From the NCBI RefSeq assembly GCF_004337985.1, contig NW_021940930.1, positions 1 to 64,000 on the forward strand: a stretch of 64,000 nt of DNA, read 5' to 3'. This stretch comes from Pyricularia pennisetigena. Taxonomy: Eukaryota; Ascomycota; Sordariomycetes; Magnaporthales; Pyriculariaceae. The notes below the pieces were generated by a model that saw only the letters and a list, made by a program, of their open reading frames with translations, was not told where the DNA came from and searched no databases. A program made the translations under genes and the position numbers. The number at the start of each line of letters is the position of its first letter. Position 1 is the stretch's first letter. Below are positions 55,901 to 64,000 of this stretch, in pieces.

Positions 55901-56849
55901 CCAAATAGGGTACGGATGGGCCGCTTTTAGGGCGGGCCTGGAATTTGCCGCAGGCTCCGCATCTATTACGCCGGAAAGCCACGTTTTCGACGCCGAGGCG
56001 ATTGGCGCCCTAAAAGGGCTACAGGCGGCAGCCAAGGCCCAGCCAGGCGCCCGGATCTGGATTTGTGTGGACAGCACCTCGGTTATTTGGGGTCTTAGAG
56101 GCGACGCGCCGCGTTCGTCCCAATGGGCCTTTCTGGAGTTCCATAACCTTGTCGATCTACTCCGAAAACAAGGTACCGAGGTTCGGGTCCGTTGGTGCCC
56201 TGGGCACCAGGGAATCCCGGGAAACGACCGGGCTGACGAGCTGGCCAAGGCCGGCTCCGCCGGACCGCCGGACCCAGACCCGAGGGCTCAGCAAACCACG
56301 TATAGCGGTGCCGGCACGGTCCTCAGAGCCATTCTTTCGAATATAGAGAAGGACTGGTGGCGTAAAGAACTCTGTGAACGGTCCCCCGCATATAGGGAAT
56401 GGAAATTCAAATACACACCGAGAAAGGAGCCCGAGGAACTGCGTTTGCCAAGACCCCTACTGGGCCATTATTTGGCCATGAGGACCGGCCACGGCGATTT
56501 CAAAGCCTACCATGACCGTTTCAACCACCAGGATGCAAACACCTCGTGTGCCTGGTGCTGGAAGCGGACCTCCCCTGAACACCCGGTGCACTGCCGCTTT
56601 TCGCGGGCGGTGTGGAGAAACTGGCCGTGGCTTGACAACGAGCGGCCGATCGGGCCGCCAGACCGCGCCCAACGCCGCAAATTCTTCCAGACAAGCCTCG
56701 GGCAACCGAAAAGCTTTGAGGCGTTTTCGATAGCCACCAACTACTTCAGCGCCCGCCCCAGAGCGGCCCGCCAGCGCCCCGCGCGCCACGAACGCACTTT
56801 ACGCCTAGGGACACCGATCGTAAACGACTCGAACTCTGACGAGGAATAG
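52962..56849 (+). CDS. LINE ORF2: endonuclease, reverse transcriptase, RNase H, 1295 aa
   Basis: Residues 1-240 form an APE-type endonuclease (VQEPW near the start, GDFN at 151-154, and a SDH motif near 225). The reverse transcriptase spans about 480-800, with the fingers/palm motifs SVRSWRPIALLS, CDVQGAFDAL, GTPQGSPLSPILY and catalytic YADD at 668-671. An RNase H domain at about 960-1110 has all four acidic residues: D970 in TDGS, E in DAEAIGAL, D in CVDS, and D in GNDRADELAK. A C-terminal zinc-knuckle-like CAWCWKRTSPEHPVHC follows. The combination of APE, RT and RNase H is typical of the Tad clade. All catalytic motifs are intact. Confidence 0.94.
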   Translation: MTKNSLGNMQRERLDVVWANVGKRMGMHLSLLELCHQREVDLVNVQEPWCGLNTTTQTHPGYDVFAPVDEWHANTYEAMTGLRPRVLTYVKKGAALGAAQRRLPQGQNTRDILWLEINGILFVNVYRAPGTEAALEMVCNTVPNGPTVLGGDFNVAAAAYQPGRANARGGDQLTAWAQAQGMSFTGNIGVPTHRDGGLLDMVFSNLPSTITVVDSSFYTGSDHESLYTTLRTRGAPRPEAVNVSVRDDRLPKFAELLAFGMQDMPDPGSAADGYALDAWVAEFTILWEQVTWVVGTPAGKRGSSAPWWTENCQRLWSEFQRVKRSAVNRADASAEEKAYTKGVRAAKREYWRHRIDQLRDDKDLWNMVGWLGAGPRLRSPPLVINGEQVSEPLAKAEALQREVLGRFSAEDDLQGDPLEAWSPDEAKIPWDTQVSAEEAERSCIGVTSTSPGIDGMTVRLLKAGWASLAEPVRRLYQRCLELGHFPAPWKKAEVAMLPKTGKKDRSSVRSWRPIALLSCIGKGLERLVARRIAWAIHDNGLLSCTHGGALPKRSATDLVCALAHDIEQALARGEEVTLVACDVQGAFDALLHGRLIRKMRSLGFSKMLLRFVINFLSGRQARVRLEGTTTGFRRLGCGTPQGSPLSPILYMLYLAYLVKNGTKWRLAYADDVLTWKSSPSLEENVRWLEDKLRDMHEIAAEEKIHFAAEKTEVIHITKKRHGRNPEIRINGRTVTPVQLPGGRRGQSASGAERYPGMRWLGFWFSRRLDGRRHVAERAAKAMAVAAHLKGFGAVKYGPPAAALRKAAVACVGSSATYAAEAWYNPAHKQRGLLKALNKPLVLAARAILPAYKTTPSSTVLRDAGLPSARVALAYTRLKYGARLRLADKGHPLVSRLRETPRARNSGHSATTLQTAAQLLPRIRRLELRAPRNAPDSRTDPTGGVPKEEAARRFIEWLDMVSPDDIVVYTDGSEKHENNCVQIGYGWAAFRAGLEFAAGSASITPESHVFDAEAIGALKGLQAAAKAQPGARIWICVDSTSVIWGLRGDAPRSSQWAFLEFHNLVDLLRKQGTEVRVRWCPGHQGIPGNDRADELAKAGSAGPPDPDPRAQQTTYSGAGTVLRAILSNIEKDWWRKELCERSPAYREWKFKYTPRKEPEELRLPRPLLGHYLAMRTGHGDFKAYHDRFNHQDANTSCAWCWKRTSPEHPVHCRFSRAVWRNWPWLDNERPIGPPDRAQRRKFFQTSLGQPKSFEAFSIATNYFSARPRAARQRPARHERTLRLGTPIVNDSNSDEE

Positions 56850-57108
56850 ACTTACTGCCTTTTCACCCACACTTCACGGCACAAGCCGTCAGACGAACCC
56901 TCCGTGCACCTTAGGCACGGGGTCGCGTCAGTGAACTAACCCCCTAAGCAGGACCGGGCCCGAACCCGGTCAGGCACGATCCGCCTCTGCCCTCCTTGTT
57001 TTCCCCCTGTGTAAATAAAGAAGATAGAACGCGCGCCGAGATACCCCTCGGGAGGTTGCTAACGGCCGGCTAACAAGCCGGGCTGAGCCCGGCGTTAACT
57101 AATACTAC

Positions 57109-57143
<35 letters not shown>

Positions 57144-57154
57144 TCTGGTGAGTT

Positions 57155-57559
57155 GTATTCCTGATTAAATCTTTCATCCCAGAGTCTAATGTTGTTACCC
57201 ATCACGGAACAATCCTAAGCCGTAATCAGATCTAAATGATAAACTAAGATATAACGAAGTGTTAGTCGGGGTGCTGTTCGGGATCGTGATTTTTGGGCTG
57301 CTCGGTTTGGGGTGGGGGGTTTGGAATGGGGGTGGTCCGACTTAGGTTTTAGGTTAAAAGTGACGTAAAGCCTGGGTGGGTATTGTGAGTTGAAAAGCCA
57401 TTTTAAGGAAAGAAAAGTAAAACATTAACTGCCTAATCTCAAATACAAAAAATCACCACCATAAAATTTTCCAACGTTGCGTGACATGGATTCACAAAAG
57501 TCACCCTAAAATGTTGTTACTTTTGACTTATAAGTAATAGGGCAGATGCATTTTCCTAG
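57155..57559. other. no gene recognised
   Basis: Continuation of the pre-insertion sequence downstream of the LINE. A/G-rich; only short frames. Confidence 0.4.
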
Positions 57560-58030
57560 CTGTCCTATTTTCGATGCGGTAAAGTAGTTGGCGAAAGGAT
57601 TAGAATCGATTGCTCATCGGACCACGCTTCTTGAAGCAGAGAACCGCAGCCTTCGGAAGGCCAATGAAGCGCTTAGCAAACGACGAAGGGCCAAAAAGAC
57701 ACATATCCGTAAAGGAGGGTCATGTACCGTACATGAGGTTCAGATTTCGTTGCAATTAACAAGCGCAGATAATCCAATAATAGATGACGAAGGTGAAAAT
57801 GGGGAGGGAAATAATGCGCGACTGGCGACTAACCGGCGCTGTGGCAATTGTGGCAGTATAGGACATAATGCACGCACCTGTCAGGAAGATGCAGAAATGT
57901 CTGATGTACATATTTCCGACTGCATTGAGGTAAAATAAGCAATGCAGGCGTTGCAATTGAAGTTAGGAATGGTGTGGTATAGGAAAAGTGGCCAGGGTAC
58001 TGTCCTGGCCAGGGTCCTGTACATCCACGT
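57560..58030 (+). pseudogene. zinc-knuckle pogo-type transposon, 3' end fragment a
   Basis: A coiled-coil piece (TTLLEAENRSLRKANEALSK) is followed by a CCHC knuckle, CGNCGSIGHNARTC, and a short acidic tail ending at 57938. It is about 85-90% like 60247-60600. The terminal repeat ends at 58030 (ATCCACGT), followed by TA, and carries two direct repeats of CTGGCCAGGGT just inside. The catalytic domain is missing: nothing upstream of about 57560 matches the family. Confidence 0.8.
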
Positions 58031-58032
58031 TA

Positions 58033-58702
58033 GTGAAAGTCGGGACGGAACAATGCTCAAATGGCTTTGGAGGCCCTCCGCTTACTATTGCTTCAAGAAG
58101 AAAAGGTTATATTACTGCATGAAGTGCACTGGCTCAGGAGGCACATTTGATTGGATTGAAAGGGATGTTGAATTTTGGGCAGATTTTCTTAGCTTAGGGT
58201 TTTAATCTTGATTTTATTAACGTGATTCATCAGTACCCTGGAAACTGCACCTTTGAGCCGCTCATAACTCTCTCTTGCCGATTCAGAAAAGTCATTTATT
58301 TTGAAGTTTAAGCACTTTATACTTTACATTTGCCAATGGTTGGGAAATATTCCTTCTTTAACATCGTTCCATCGCATCCGTCGGGGCTTTCTCTATACAT
58401 TAATGAAAATAGGATTGATAACGACGAGCTGCACAGGAATTTGGGCAGTGAATTCGGAAAAGATGGAAATTCTATGGTGTTTGCATAAAGATCTTACTAA
58501 ACGGAAGAACATCTACATTTAACCCCGCATGTATAGGTGGCTTTATGCTCTACTGTGTTCTCTTACCGCCCAAGGATATCGAAAAAGGGTTAACTTGGGA
58601 TCGGGAGTGTCACGGCCAGGGAAAACATAGCACGGAACTAGTCTATTGGCATCTATCGACGAAGATTCTACTCTGAGGAAGAAAGGAAACAAACAAAGTT
58701 GC
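58033..58702. other. no gene recognised
   Basis: Short frames only, A/T-rich. Confidence 0.4.
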
Positions 58703-59005
58703 TGAGTTTGACGTTTGTTGACAACGTCTGTAGGCAGGTTGTCGAGCGACACATAATTGCACCCCTTCCCGAGAGTTTTAACCATCTCCCGATTCACGGA
58801 TGATGAGCTTTTTCGAATCGGGGCCGAGCCGGAGAAGCAGAAGCAACGGCGGGAAGAGCTCACAGCCAGGGCCAAGAATCTGAGACGCAGCCTTGCAGAT
58901 CTCCAGCGGCCCTGATGAGTTGCCACGCTACTTCCACGGGCTACGAAACGCCACTGCTCGCTGATTTCCTTAATTGAATTTTTATCCAGTTACGTGTCTG
59001 CTCAG
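58703..59005 (+). pseudogene. dynamin-like last exon and 3' flank, duplicated
   Basis: Reads as the GED of the dynamin-like gene at 18.1 kb: FVDNVCRQVVERHIIAPLPE is identical, then a small deletion shifts the frame, then FTDDELFRIGAEPEK leads to a stop at 58913-58915. The sequence past the stop (58916 to about 59005) also matches the 3' flank of that gene, including the inverted DENSIKEN remnant. So a segment equivalent to 18313-18000 was copied here, reversed relative to the map. Confidence 0.8.
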
Positions 59006-59149
59006 ACACGGAAGTTGTTTTTTTAAACTCCTGTTACATGCTGACGTGCGTCGGTGTGCTCGAGTATTTCGACGGGCCGATTTAACATGGGCATGAACTT
59101 CGAGTTTGAAATTATTGAAACCAACCCGCCAAGTGTAATAGGGATTATG

Positions 59150-59300
59150 GAGTTGCAAGGACGTAACAATTCTATATGGAATGCTAAGAATAAAGTAGCC
59201 CTTTATCGATAAGACAAGGATAAGTTTCGGTTTATGATAACGGTTAGGGCAATTTGGTGATTCCGTACACTTTCAAAGAATGTCCCTGCGTGCTCCCAAG
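59150..59300 (+). repeat. dispersed repeat R3, copy b
   Basis: Second copy of the 150-bp repeat at 40764-40915, same orientation. Confidence 0.7.
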
Positions 59301-59639
59301 GGTGAACATTGCCAAAGTCGAAGACTGTAAGTTTCGGCTTCAATATGCCAGAAAGTCTTGATTCCTATGAATAGCGGCTCTCCTTGAGCCTCAATCTGAG
59401 CATATGGAAGGCGACCTCACTCCCAGGAGCAAGAAATATACAGACATAATTCACCGCGGCACCAAGAGGGTAGGGGCTGAGTCATAGGCGGCCGATCATG
59501 AGTCAGCTAGCCAACTTGCGCAGGCTAGGCTCTTCGTCAGGGCCCTACTTACGTCTGGGCTATGTAAACATGAACAACATACGGGTAGGAGAGCCACGTG
59601 ACTGACTACGTATAGTTGATAATTGCCTAGCTAGTTCAT
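59301..59639. other. no gene recognised
   Basis: Short frames only. Confidence 0.4.
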
Positions 59640-59644
59640 ATGAC

Positions 59645-59725
59645 CGTACGGTGAAGGCACAATTGGACGCAGTACGACCGGTCAAAAGAAGGAAGGTGCA
59701 AATGGACCCCAATGAGGCTTTTGCG
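59645..59725 (+). pseudogene. small Pot-type transposase C-terminal fragment
   Basis: About 27 codons (AQLDAVRPVKRRKVQMDPNE) match the tail of Pot-type transposases, nearest to the relic at 33.0 kb. It is joined directly to the DDE region of an unrelated transposase family at about 59725. Confidence 0.6.
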
Positions 59726-60691
59726 GACAAAAGGCGCTTATCGGATGCTGGTGCTCGACGGGCATGGCAGCCACCAATCGCCCGAGTTTGAGGGCTATTG
59801 CAAAAATCATAATATTATTCCGCTTTGCTTGCCTGCTCATTCATCTCACCTAACCCAGCCACTTGACGTCGGAGTGTTCTGTGTCCTTAAGCGGGCGTAC
59901 GGTCAAGAAATCAACAGCTTCATCCGGGCCCACATCACTAACATTAGCAAAGTCGACTTCTTTTTAGCTTTTACCGCGGCTTACAAAAATTCAATGACGA
60001 AAGAAAACATAACCGGAGGTTTTCGAGGGGCCGGACTTATCCCCCATAGCCCGGAAACGGTTATATCCAAATTGGATGTAAAAGTACGGACGCCGTCACC
60101 CAAAGAGCTTGCTTTTCCCAATGCCGACCCTGGGTTTCCCAGACGCCTTACAACCCGACAGAAGCTGTTTTTCAATCAACGCTTGTTAAATCTCGAATCA
60201 GCCGTCATCAAAGCAGCTCTCCAACTCCGATTTTCGAAGCAGTAAAACAGCTAACAAAGGGGCTGGAGTTAATTGCCCATCGAACTACACTTCTTGAAGC
60301 AGAAAACCGCAGCCTTCGGAAGGCTAATGAAGCACTAAGCAAACGGCGCAGGGCTAAAAAAACACGCATCCGCGAAGGAGGGTCGTCTACCGTACAAGAT
60401 GTTCAAAACTTGTTGCAATTGAACAATGCGGATAGTCCGATATTGGATGACGAAGGTGAAAATAGGAGGGAAGTAATGTGCGACCGGCGATTAAACGGCG
60501 CTGTGGCAACTGCGGCAACATAGGACATAACACACGCACTTGCCAGGAAGATGCAGAAATGTCTGATGTATACAGCTCCGATTGTATTAAAGTAAACTGA
60601 ACGACATTGCCGTTGCAAATAAACCAAATATTGGTATGGTGCAGGAAAGTGCGCGACTCGGTGTCCTGCGCGACTCGGTGTACATCCACGT
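59726..60691 (+). pseudogene. zinc-knuckle pogo-type transposon, 3' half fragment b
   Basis: Begins inside the DDE_1 domain: LVLDGHGSHQSPEFEGYC, LPAHSSHLTQPLDVGVF and a DFFLAFTAAYKNSM block follow. A frameshift near 60210 moves the reading into the coiled coil (TTLLEAENRSLRKANEALSK), and a second one near 60460 precedes the knuckle CGNCGNIGHNTRTC, which ends in a stop at 60597-60599. The terminal repeat ends at 60691 followed by TA, with two direct GCGCGACTCGGTGT units inside it. The catalytic D in LDGHG and the last D in PLD are kept, but the N-terminal half is absent. Confidence 0.8.
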
Positions 60692-60693
60692 TA

Positions 60694-61882
60694 AAACTTA
60701 CCACCAAAAAAAAGGGTTCCAGCCTAAAAAATACCTAATTTTGCTCCAGCGCGTTGGCGACCTCGCGGACGCCCCTGCGCTGCGTCGTTATCTTACAGCA
60801 TTGTTTTGTCATCGGAGCTGCCAAGGCTCATTGGTAACGTCCATACGCAGCTGTTGATCCTTCTGTTCAGGGTTAAGGACTGTTGGACCCACAAACTCCT
60901 GCTTGCCCCGCTGTCTGGAGAAGACGAAAAACGAAAGACACCAACGCTTTCCAAAGAACGGTTGGCCAGTAACAAGGCTGTCGAGAAAGACCACCATCCC
61001 GTGGCCAGGGCATTTCAAATAGATGCAGTTCCATCGTCCGGAGGGTCCCAGTAATTAGATAAAGCCAATATAACCTCTCCTGCCCGTCTTATGGCGCCTT
61101 TTCATCAATGTGGGTACATATCCGAGAAACTTTCTATAACAACCTTCTTCTTAAGTGTGGAGGCAGCAGCCTCAGGGAGCAGGTCTAAGCCCCGTTGCTC
61201 TACTTTATTTACTCTGAATAAAGGTCACCTAGCTGCAAAGACCCCACCGGCGGCAGCGGTGCACGGAGCACTTTCGATTGACTGCAAACCATGACTTTGG
61301 GCCGGTTTACAGCTTTCCGGGGCCAATGGTAGCCAATTGGGCAAACGAAGCAGCGGGGCTGCTGAAACAATTGTAGAATTTGTTGAAAAAATGGCGAAGA
61401 TTTAGCACTTGCGGCCGACAGATCTCACACCTTCCAGCGGCACAGGCATCCGTCAACGCCAGCCTGCCAAGCACTATAATGGCAGACCAAAGGAACTCGG
61501 GCGCCAGAGGAATCAGGCACGTCGCAGCTCAAAAAGGCTGCACGTATGAGGAGGAGTGGGTTATACGGTCAACCTCCTCCCGTATCTATCGCAGAGTTTA
61601 CCTCTGCCGGCCTTTTGCCATATACCGTAGCATGGGCGAATTATCTCCTCGCCAAAGCGCCGAGGTTTCCCGCCGCCACAACTTCCTAAGCCTTCCCAGC
61701 CTACTCAACTTCAATACCGACAGATCTGCAAAGCTATTCAGCTTGTTTATATGTATTTTATAGTCTGGAATTCCTCCACAGTTGCATTGCGGTTTTTTAT
61801 CCTTCATATTTATTCTCTGCAAGCTTCTCCCAGCCTTTAAAACCCATAATGAATTCTCGTTCCGATTGCCAAAAGGCAAAGT
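60694..61882. other. no gene established
   Basis: Frames at 60806-61054 (+) and 61380-61763 (+) show no domain. Confidence 0.35.
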
Positions 61883-62071
61883 TTACTTTTTGGACGAAAA
61901 AATATACCCCACCCCACCACAATCACCTAGGCAGTTTCTGTCATTTGTTTTTGAAGTAAACCCAGTTCCCAAGCATTGTTTGCAATCTTTCCCGTCCCTA
62001 ACCCCGTTGGTACAGTAAGAGCACCCTTTCCCGCATGTAGGACATTTTTGTATCGTGTATTTGTTTTCCAT
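61883..62071 (-). CDS. small cysteine-rich protein with DnaJ-like zinc motifs, 62 aa
   Basis: ATG at 62071. Eight cysteines occur in 62 residues, in four Cys-x2/3-Cys pairs: CPTCGKG, CSYCTNG, CKQCLGTGF and CLGDCGGVGY. These resemble the CxxCxGxG repeats of the DnaJ zinc-binding domain, which is normally part of a larger J-protein. There is no J domain and no signal peptide. It may be a free-standing zinc module or a remnant. An upstream reading to 62107 would need another start. Confidence 0.45.
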   Translation of the reverse strand: MENKYTIQKCPTCGKGCSYCTNGVRDGKDCKQCLGTGFTSKTNDRNCLGDCGGVGYIFSSKK

Positions 62072-63004
62072 GTTTTCTTGGGTGGCTACTACAACAAAAA
62101 TTATCAATATTAGCCAATGTATTTCCCAAATTAGATGCTATGCAAAGAACTTTTACTCAGAAGATTCCTTACGTGAAATAGTAGATTATTTTGATACTTT
62201 TGTGATAAAATGTCCTTCGAGGTAGGATACCAAAGGTTTGTATGAAGCAAGAATTGAATTATAGATAAGTTGGTAGATGTTATATATGATGTTGACTGGG
62301 TGATGAGGCCAAGTTAGGCACTTGAGGAAACCTAACCGGTTATAAATCACACTGGTCGAGAGGAGGGAAGAACTTACCCTTTGTAACGGGCTGAACCATG
62401 CCTTTTTATAACACAGAAGCTTGGAATCTCTCATAGTCTGGGACACATTAAACGACCCGGAAAAGAGCATGTGGAATCACTGTGCCCTGGCTAGCCGACA
62501 CCGCATCTTTCCAACGTAGGCCGGCACAAACCTTCCCGGCAGAGTATCGGAATGCTACCTCAACCATCCGGTCAAAATGAGATTCGACTTCCATGCTTAG
62601 TGAACATGAAATCACAGATTGCTGTGTCATCGTCACACCGCTCTTTAGAGTGCGGTAAAGTGTATTCGGAAGACAACAACCATAGTACGATCAGGGGAAA
62701 CAATGATCAACCGGGGTGGGGCTGAAATGGAGTGCGGCTTGTGGCAAGCCTTCGCGCTCGATGTCTGTACAAAACTGTCGTCACGCCCAGAAGAGGCAGC
62801 CTGCAGGAACCCTGGCCTGAGGTTAGTTGCTCTGTACCGAGCAACAATGCCCTTCAGGCCAACCGTTATTTATGGAGCCCATGAGACGTGGCGTTGCCAG
62901 CAGGGTAGTAAACTCAAGCGAGAAAGGGATTAAATCTGGAATATTGGTGTAAGGAAAACCAGGGGCTGACGTTGACGGTGGCCTTTAGGGGTGCTGGTTG
63001 TAAC
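62072..63004. other. no gene recognised
   Basis: Short frames only. Confidence 0.4.
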
Positions 63005-63349
63005 GGGCTCGTTCCTATTGGCCTTCACCTCCATGGAGCGAAATAATAACTGGGTAGCATTCCGGAACTCAATGGGATACATTTATGTCGATCTGCACCT
63101 TAAAGCATTCTTCACCCTAGCTACTTCATAAATGGGGTATAGGTTGACAAAAGGGGATCATGCCGTTTCAGGGGTATGGCCACTTGGGCACTATGTAAAT
63201 GGGGAAAATAACCATGATGGTAATCCAAGCCTAGGCCCATATGCAACGAACTTTTTGGTGGCGCGAAGAACCTTGCAAGGTGCAGATCGGCACAAATATA
63301 TCCCAGTTGAGTACATAGAGGAAAAGGCCAATAAGAACGAGCCGGTCAC
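63005..63349. repeat. dispersed repeat R2, copies b and c in inverted arrangement
   Basis: 63005-63215 matches 4122-4345 directly. 63240-63349 is an inverted copy of its first part, sharing GATCTGCAC, TATTGGCC and ACCGGCTCGTTC-type blocks on the opposite strand. The two arms enclose a unique centre of about 100 bp (63130-63240), so the locus could fold into a long hairpin. Confidence 0.6.
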
Positions 63350-64000
63350 AAAACACACCCCTAAAGGCCCTATCTGCCTGAACCTCCCTGCTCGAAGTCA
63401 AGTGCCAATAAAAAGTTCGAAAAAACCCACTACGGCAGCAAGTCCGAGTCCTAAGATATCCTTGCAATTTGCAACCGAGGTGACCAGGTAATGTATCTTA
63501 ATTTGTTATTGGTGTTTCTCAGGTCTATATCCTTGAAGCAGCCAAAATTCATCGCAGAGGCCTCCTAATTAATTCAGCTGTGGTCACAGGAGGACCATTA
63601 TTTCAAAGTGTTATGGTTGCATTCCTGAAGCCAACCGGATATTTAAGGTAGTATTCCCGTATTTTGCAGATAAATGAAACTTTGAAGCAGTAGTGGTAAT
63701 TATACTAGGGATTTTCAAGGCTAAGCACGGTATGTGGGTAGACAGGTGCACGTCGGGAACGAATTTGGAAGATCCCTTCTTATTCAAATCTTAGTATATC
63801 CTGGTTCTGAATGTACGAACTCAGTTGAATAAGTGTATCAAGATCACGGTGGACATTTTGATATGCGCTCAAGGTTTCTTGACTTCCGTAAGAAGGCATG
63901 TAAAGATGCAGAAAGAAAGCAAGATTGGCACGACTGGTCTCGTCCAGGATGCCATGTTGTGATGATAGTGAGCAGCAAACCGCATCCAGAAACTGGAAGG
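63350..64000. other. right edge, nothing recognised
   Basis: Short frames only; no domain or repeat identified. Confidence 0.4.

Larger units (their letters stand above)
51141..57140 (+). mobile_element. full-length Tad-type LINE (MGL-like), 6.0 kb
   Basis: A 6000-bp non-LTR retrotransposon bounded by a 14-bp target duplication, CTATCTGGTGAGTT, at 51127-51140 and 57141-57154. It has a 5' UTR of about 110 bp, ORF1 (51253-52965), ORF2 (52962-56849) and a 290-bp 3' UTR ending in (TAC)n. Both ORFs are open and GC-rich, unlike the RIP-eroded remnants around, so insertion was probably recent. ORF1 and ORF2 overlap as ATGA. The 3' 255 bp is shared with the SINE at 27.8 kb. Length, structure and TAC tail fit MGL of the blast fungus. 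Confidence 0.93.

Noticed and set aside
1..64000. CRISPR arrays, bacterial operons, ribosomal RNA genes
   Set aside because: None seen. The intron structure and gene families are eukaryotic, and no rRNA-like or regularly spaced repeat array is present.

Overview
The window looks like an accessory, repeat-rich part of the genome of a filamentous ascomycete (Pezizomycotina). The visible genes have short GT-AG introns (about 40-130 bp), and there are a Zn2Cys6 transcription factor, an OTT_1508-type deaminase, a fungal PD-(D/E)XK-like protein, BCS1-like and dynamin-like paralogues, and a CCCTAA telomere-type tract. Three mobile elements point to the blast fungus genus Pyricularia/Magnaporthe: a 1857-bp pogo/Fot1 transposon with a 535-codon ORF (the size I recall for Pot2), a 6.0-kb two-ORF LINE with a TAC-repeat tail (MGL-like), and a 0.48-kb tRNA-derived SINE (Mg-SINE-like). 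The genus is an inference from these elements. No database was searched.

Layout. 0.4-3.1 kb: a complete four-exon EST1/SMG7-type gene (-). 5.1-5.8 kb: a coiled-coil ORF. 6.4-8.2 kb: Pot2-like copy 1. 11.6-13.1 kb: a BCS1-like AAA ATPase, followed by a truncated FAD-linked oxidase. 15.6-17.5 kb: Pot2-like copy 2. 18.1-20.3 kb: an intact dynamin-like GTPase. 21.6-23.9 kb: an eight-exon Hsp70-like gene with one frameshift. 24.4-27.1 kb: a coiled-coil gene split by Pot2-like copy 3. 27.8-28.3 kb: the SINE. 29-40 kb: mostly decayed gene pieces (HAD hydrolase, a second dynamin GED, a Pot-like relic, membrane-protein pseudogenes) plus a small F-box-like ORF and a 3CxxC zinc-finger gene. 41.8-44.7 kb: an acylation-motif protein truncated at four telomere repeats, a truncated Zn2Cys6 factor and a NUDIX hydrolase, packed tightly. 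46.9-48.8 kb: the OTT_1508 deaminase. 49.9-50.8 kb: the PD-(D/E)XK-like gene. 51.1-57.2 kb: the full-length LINE. 57.5-60.7 kb: broken zinc-knuckle transposase pieces and a duplicated dynamin tail. 61-64 kb: a small cysteine-rich ORF and dispersed repeats.

The genes do not form a pathway. What links them is a history of duplication, transposon insertion, truncation and RIP-like decay around a few intact genes. The three autonomous or semi-autonomous mobile systems form a connected set: the SINE carries the same 3' tail as the LINE, and two Pot2-like copies are intact and nearly identical. Exon joins were deduced by eye from splice consensus, frame continuity and remembered family sequence, so they are models rather than transcript evidence.
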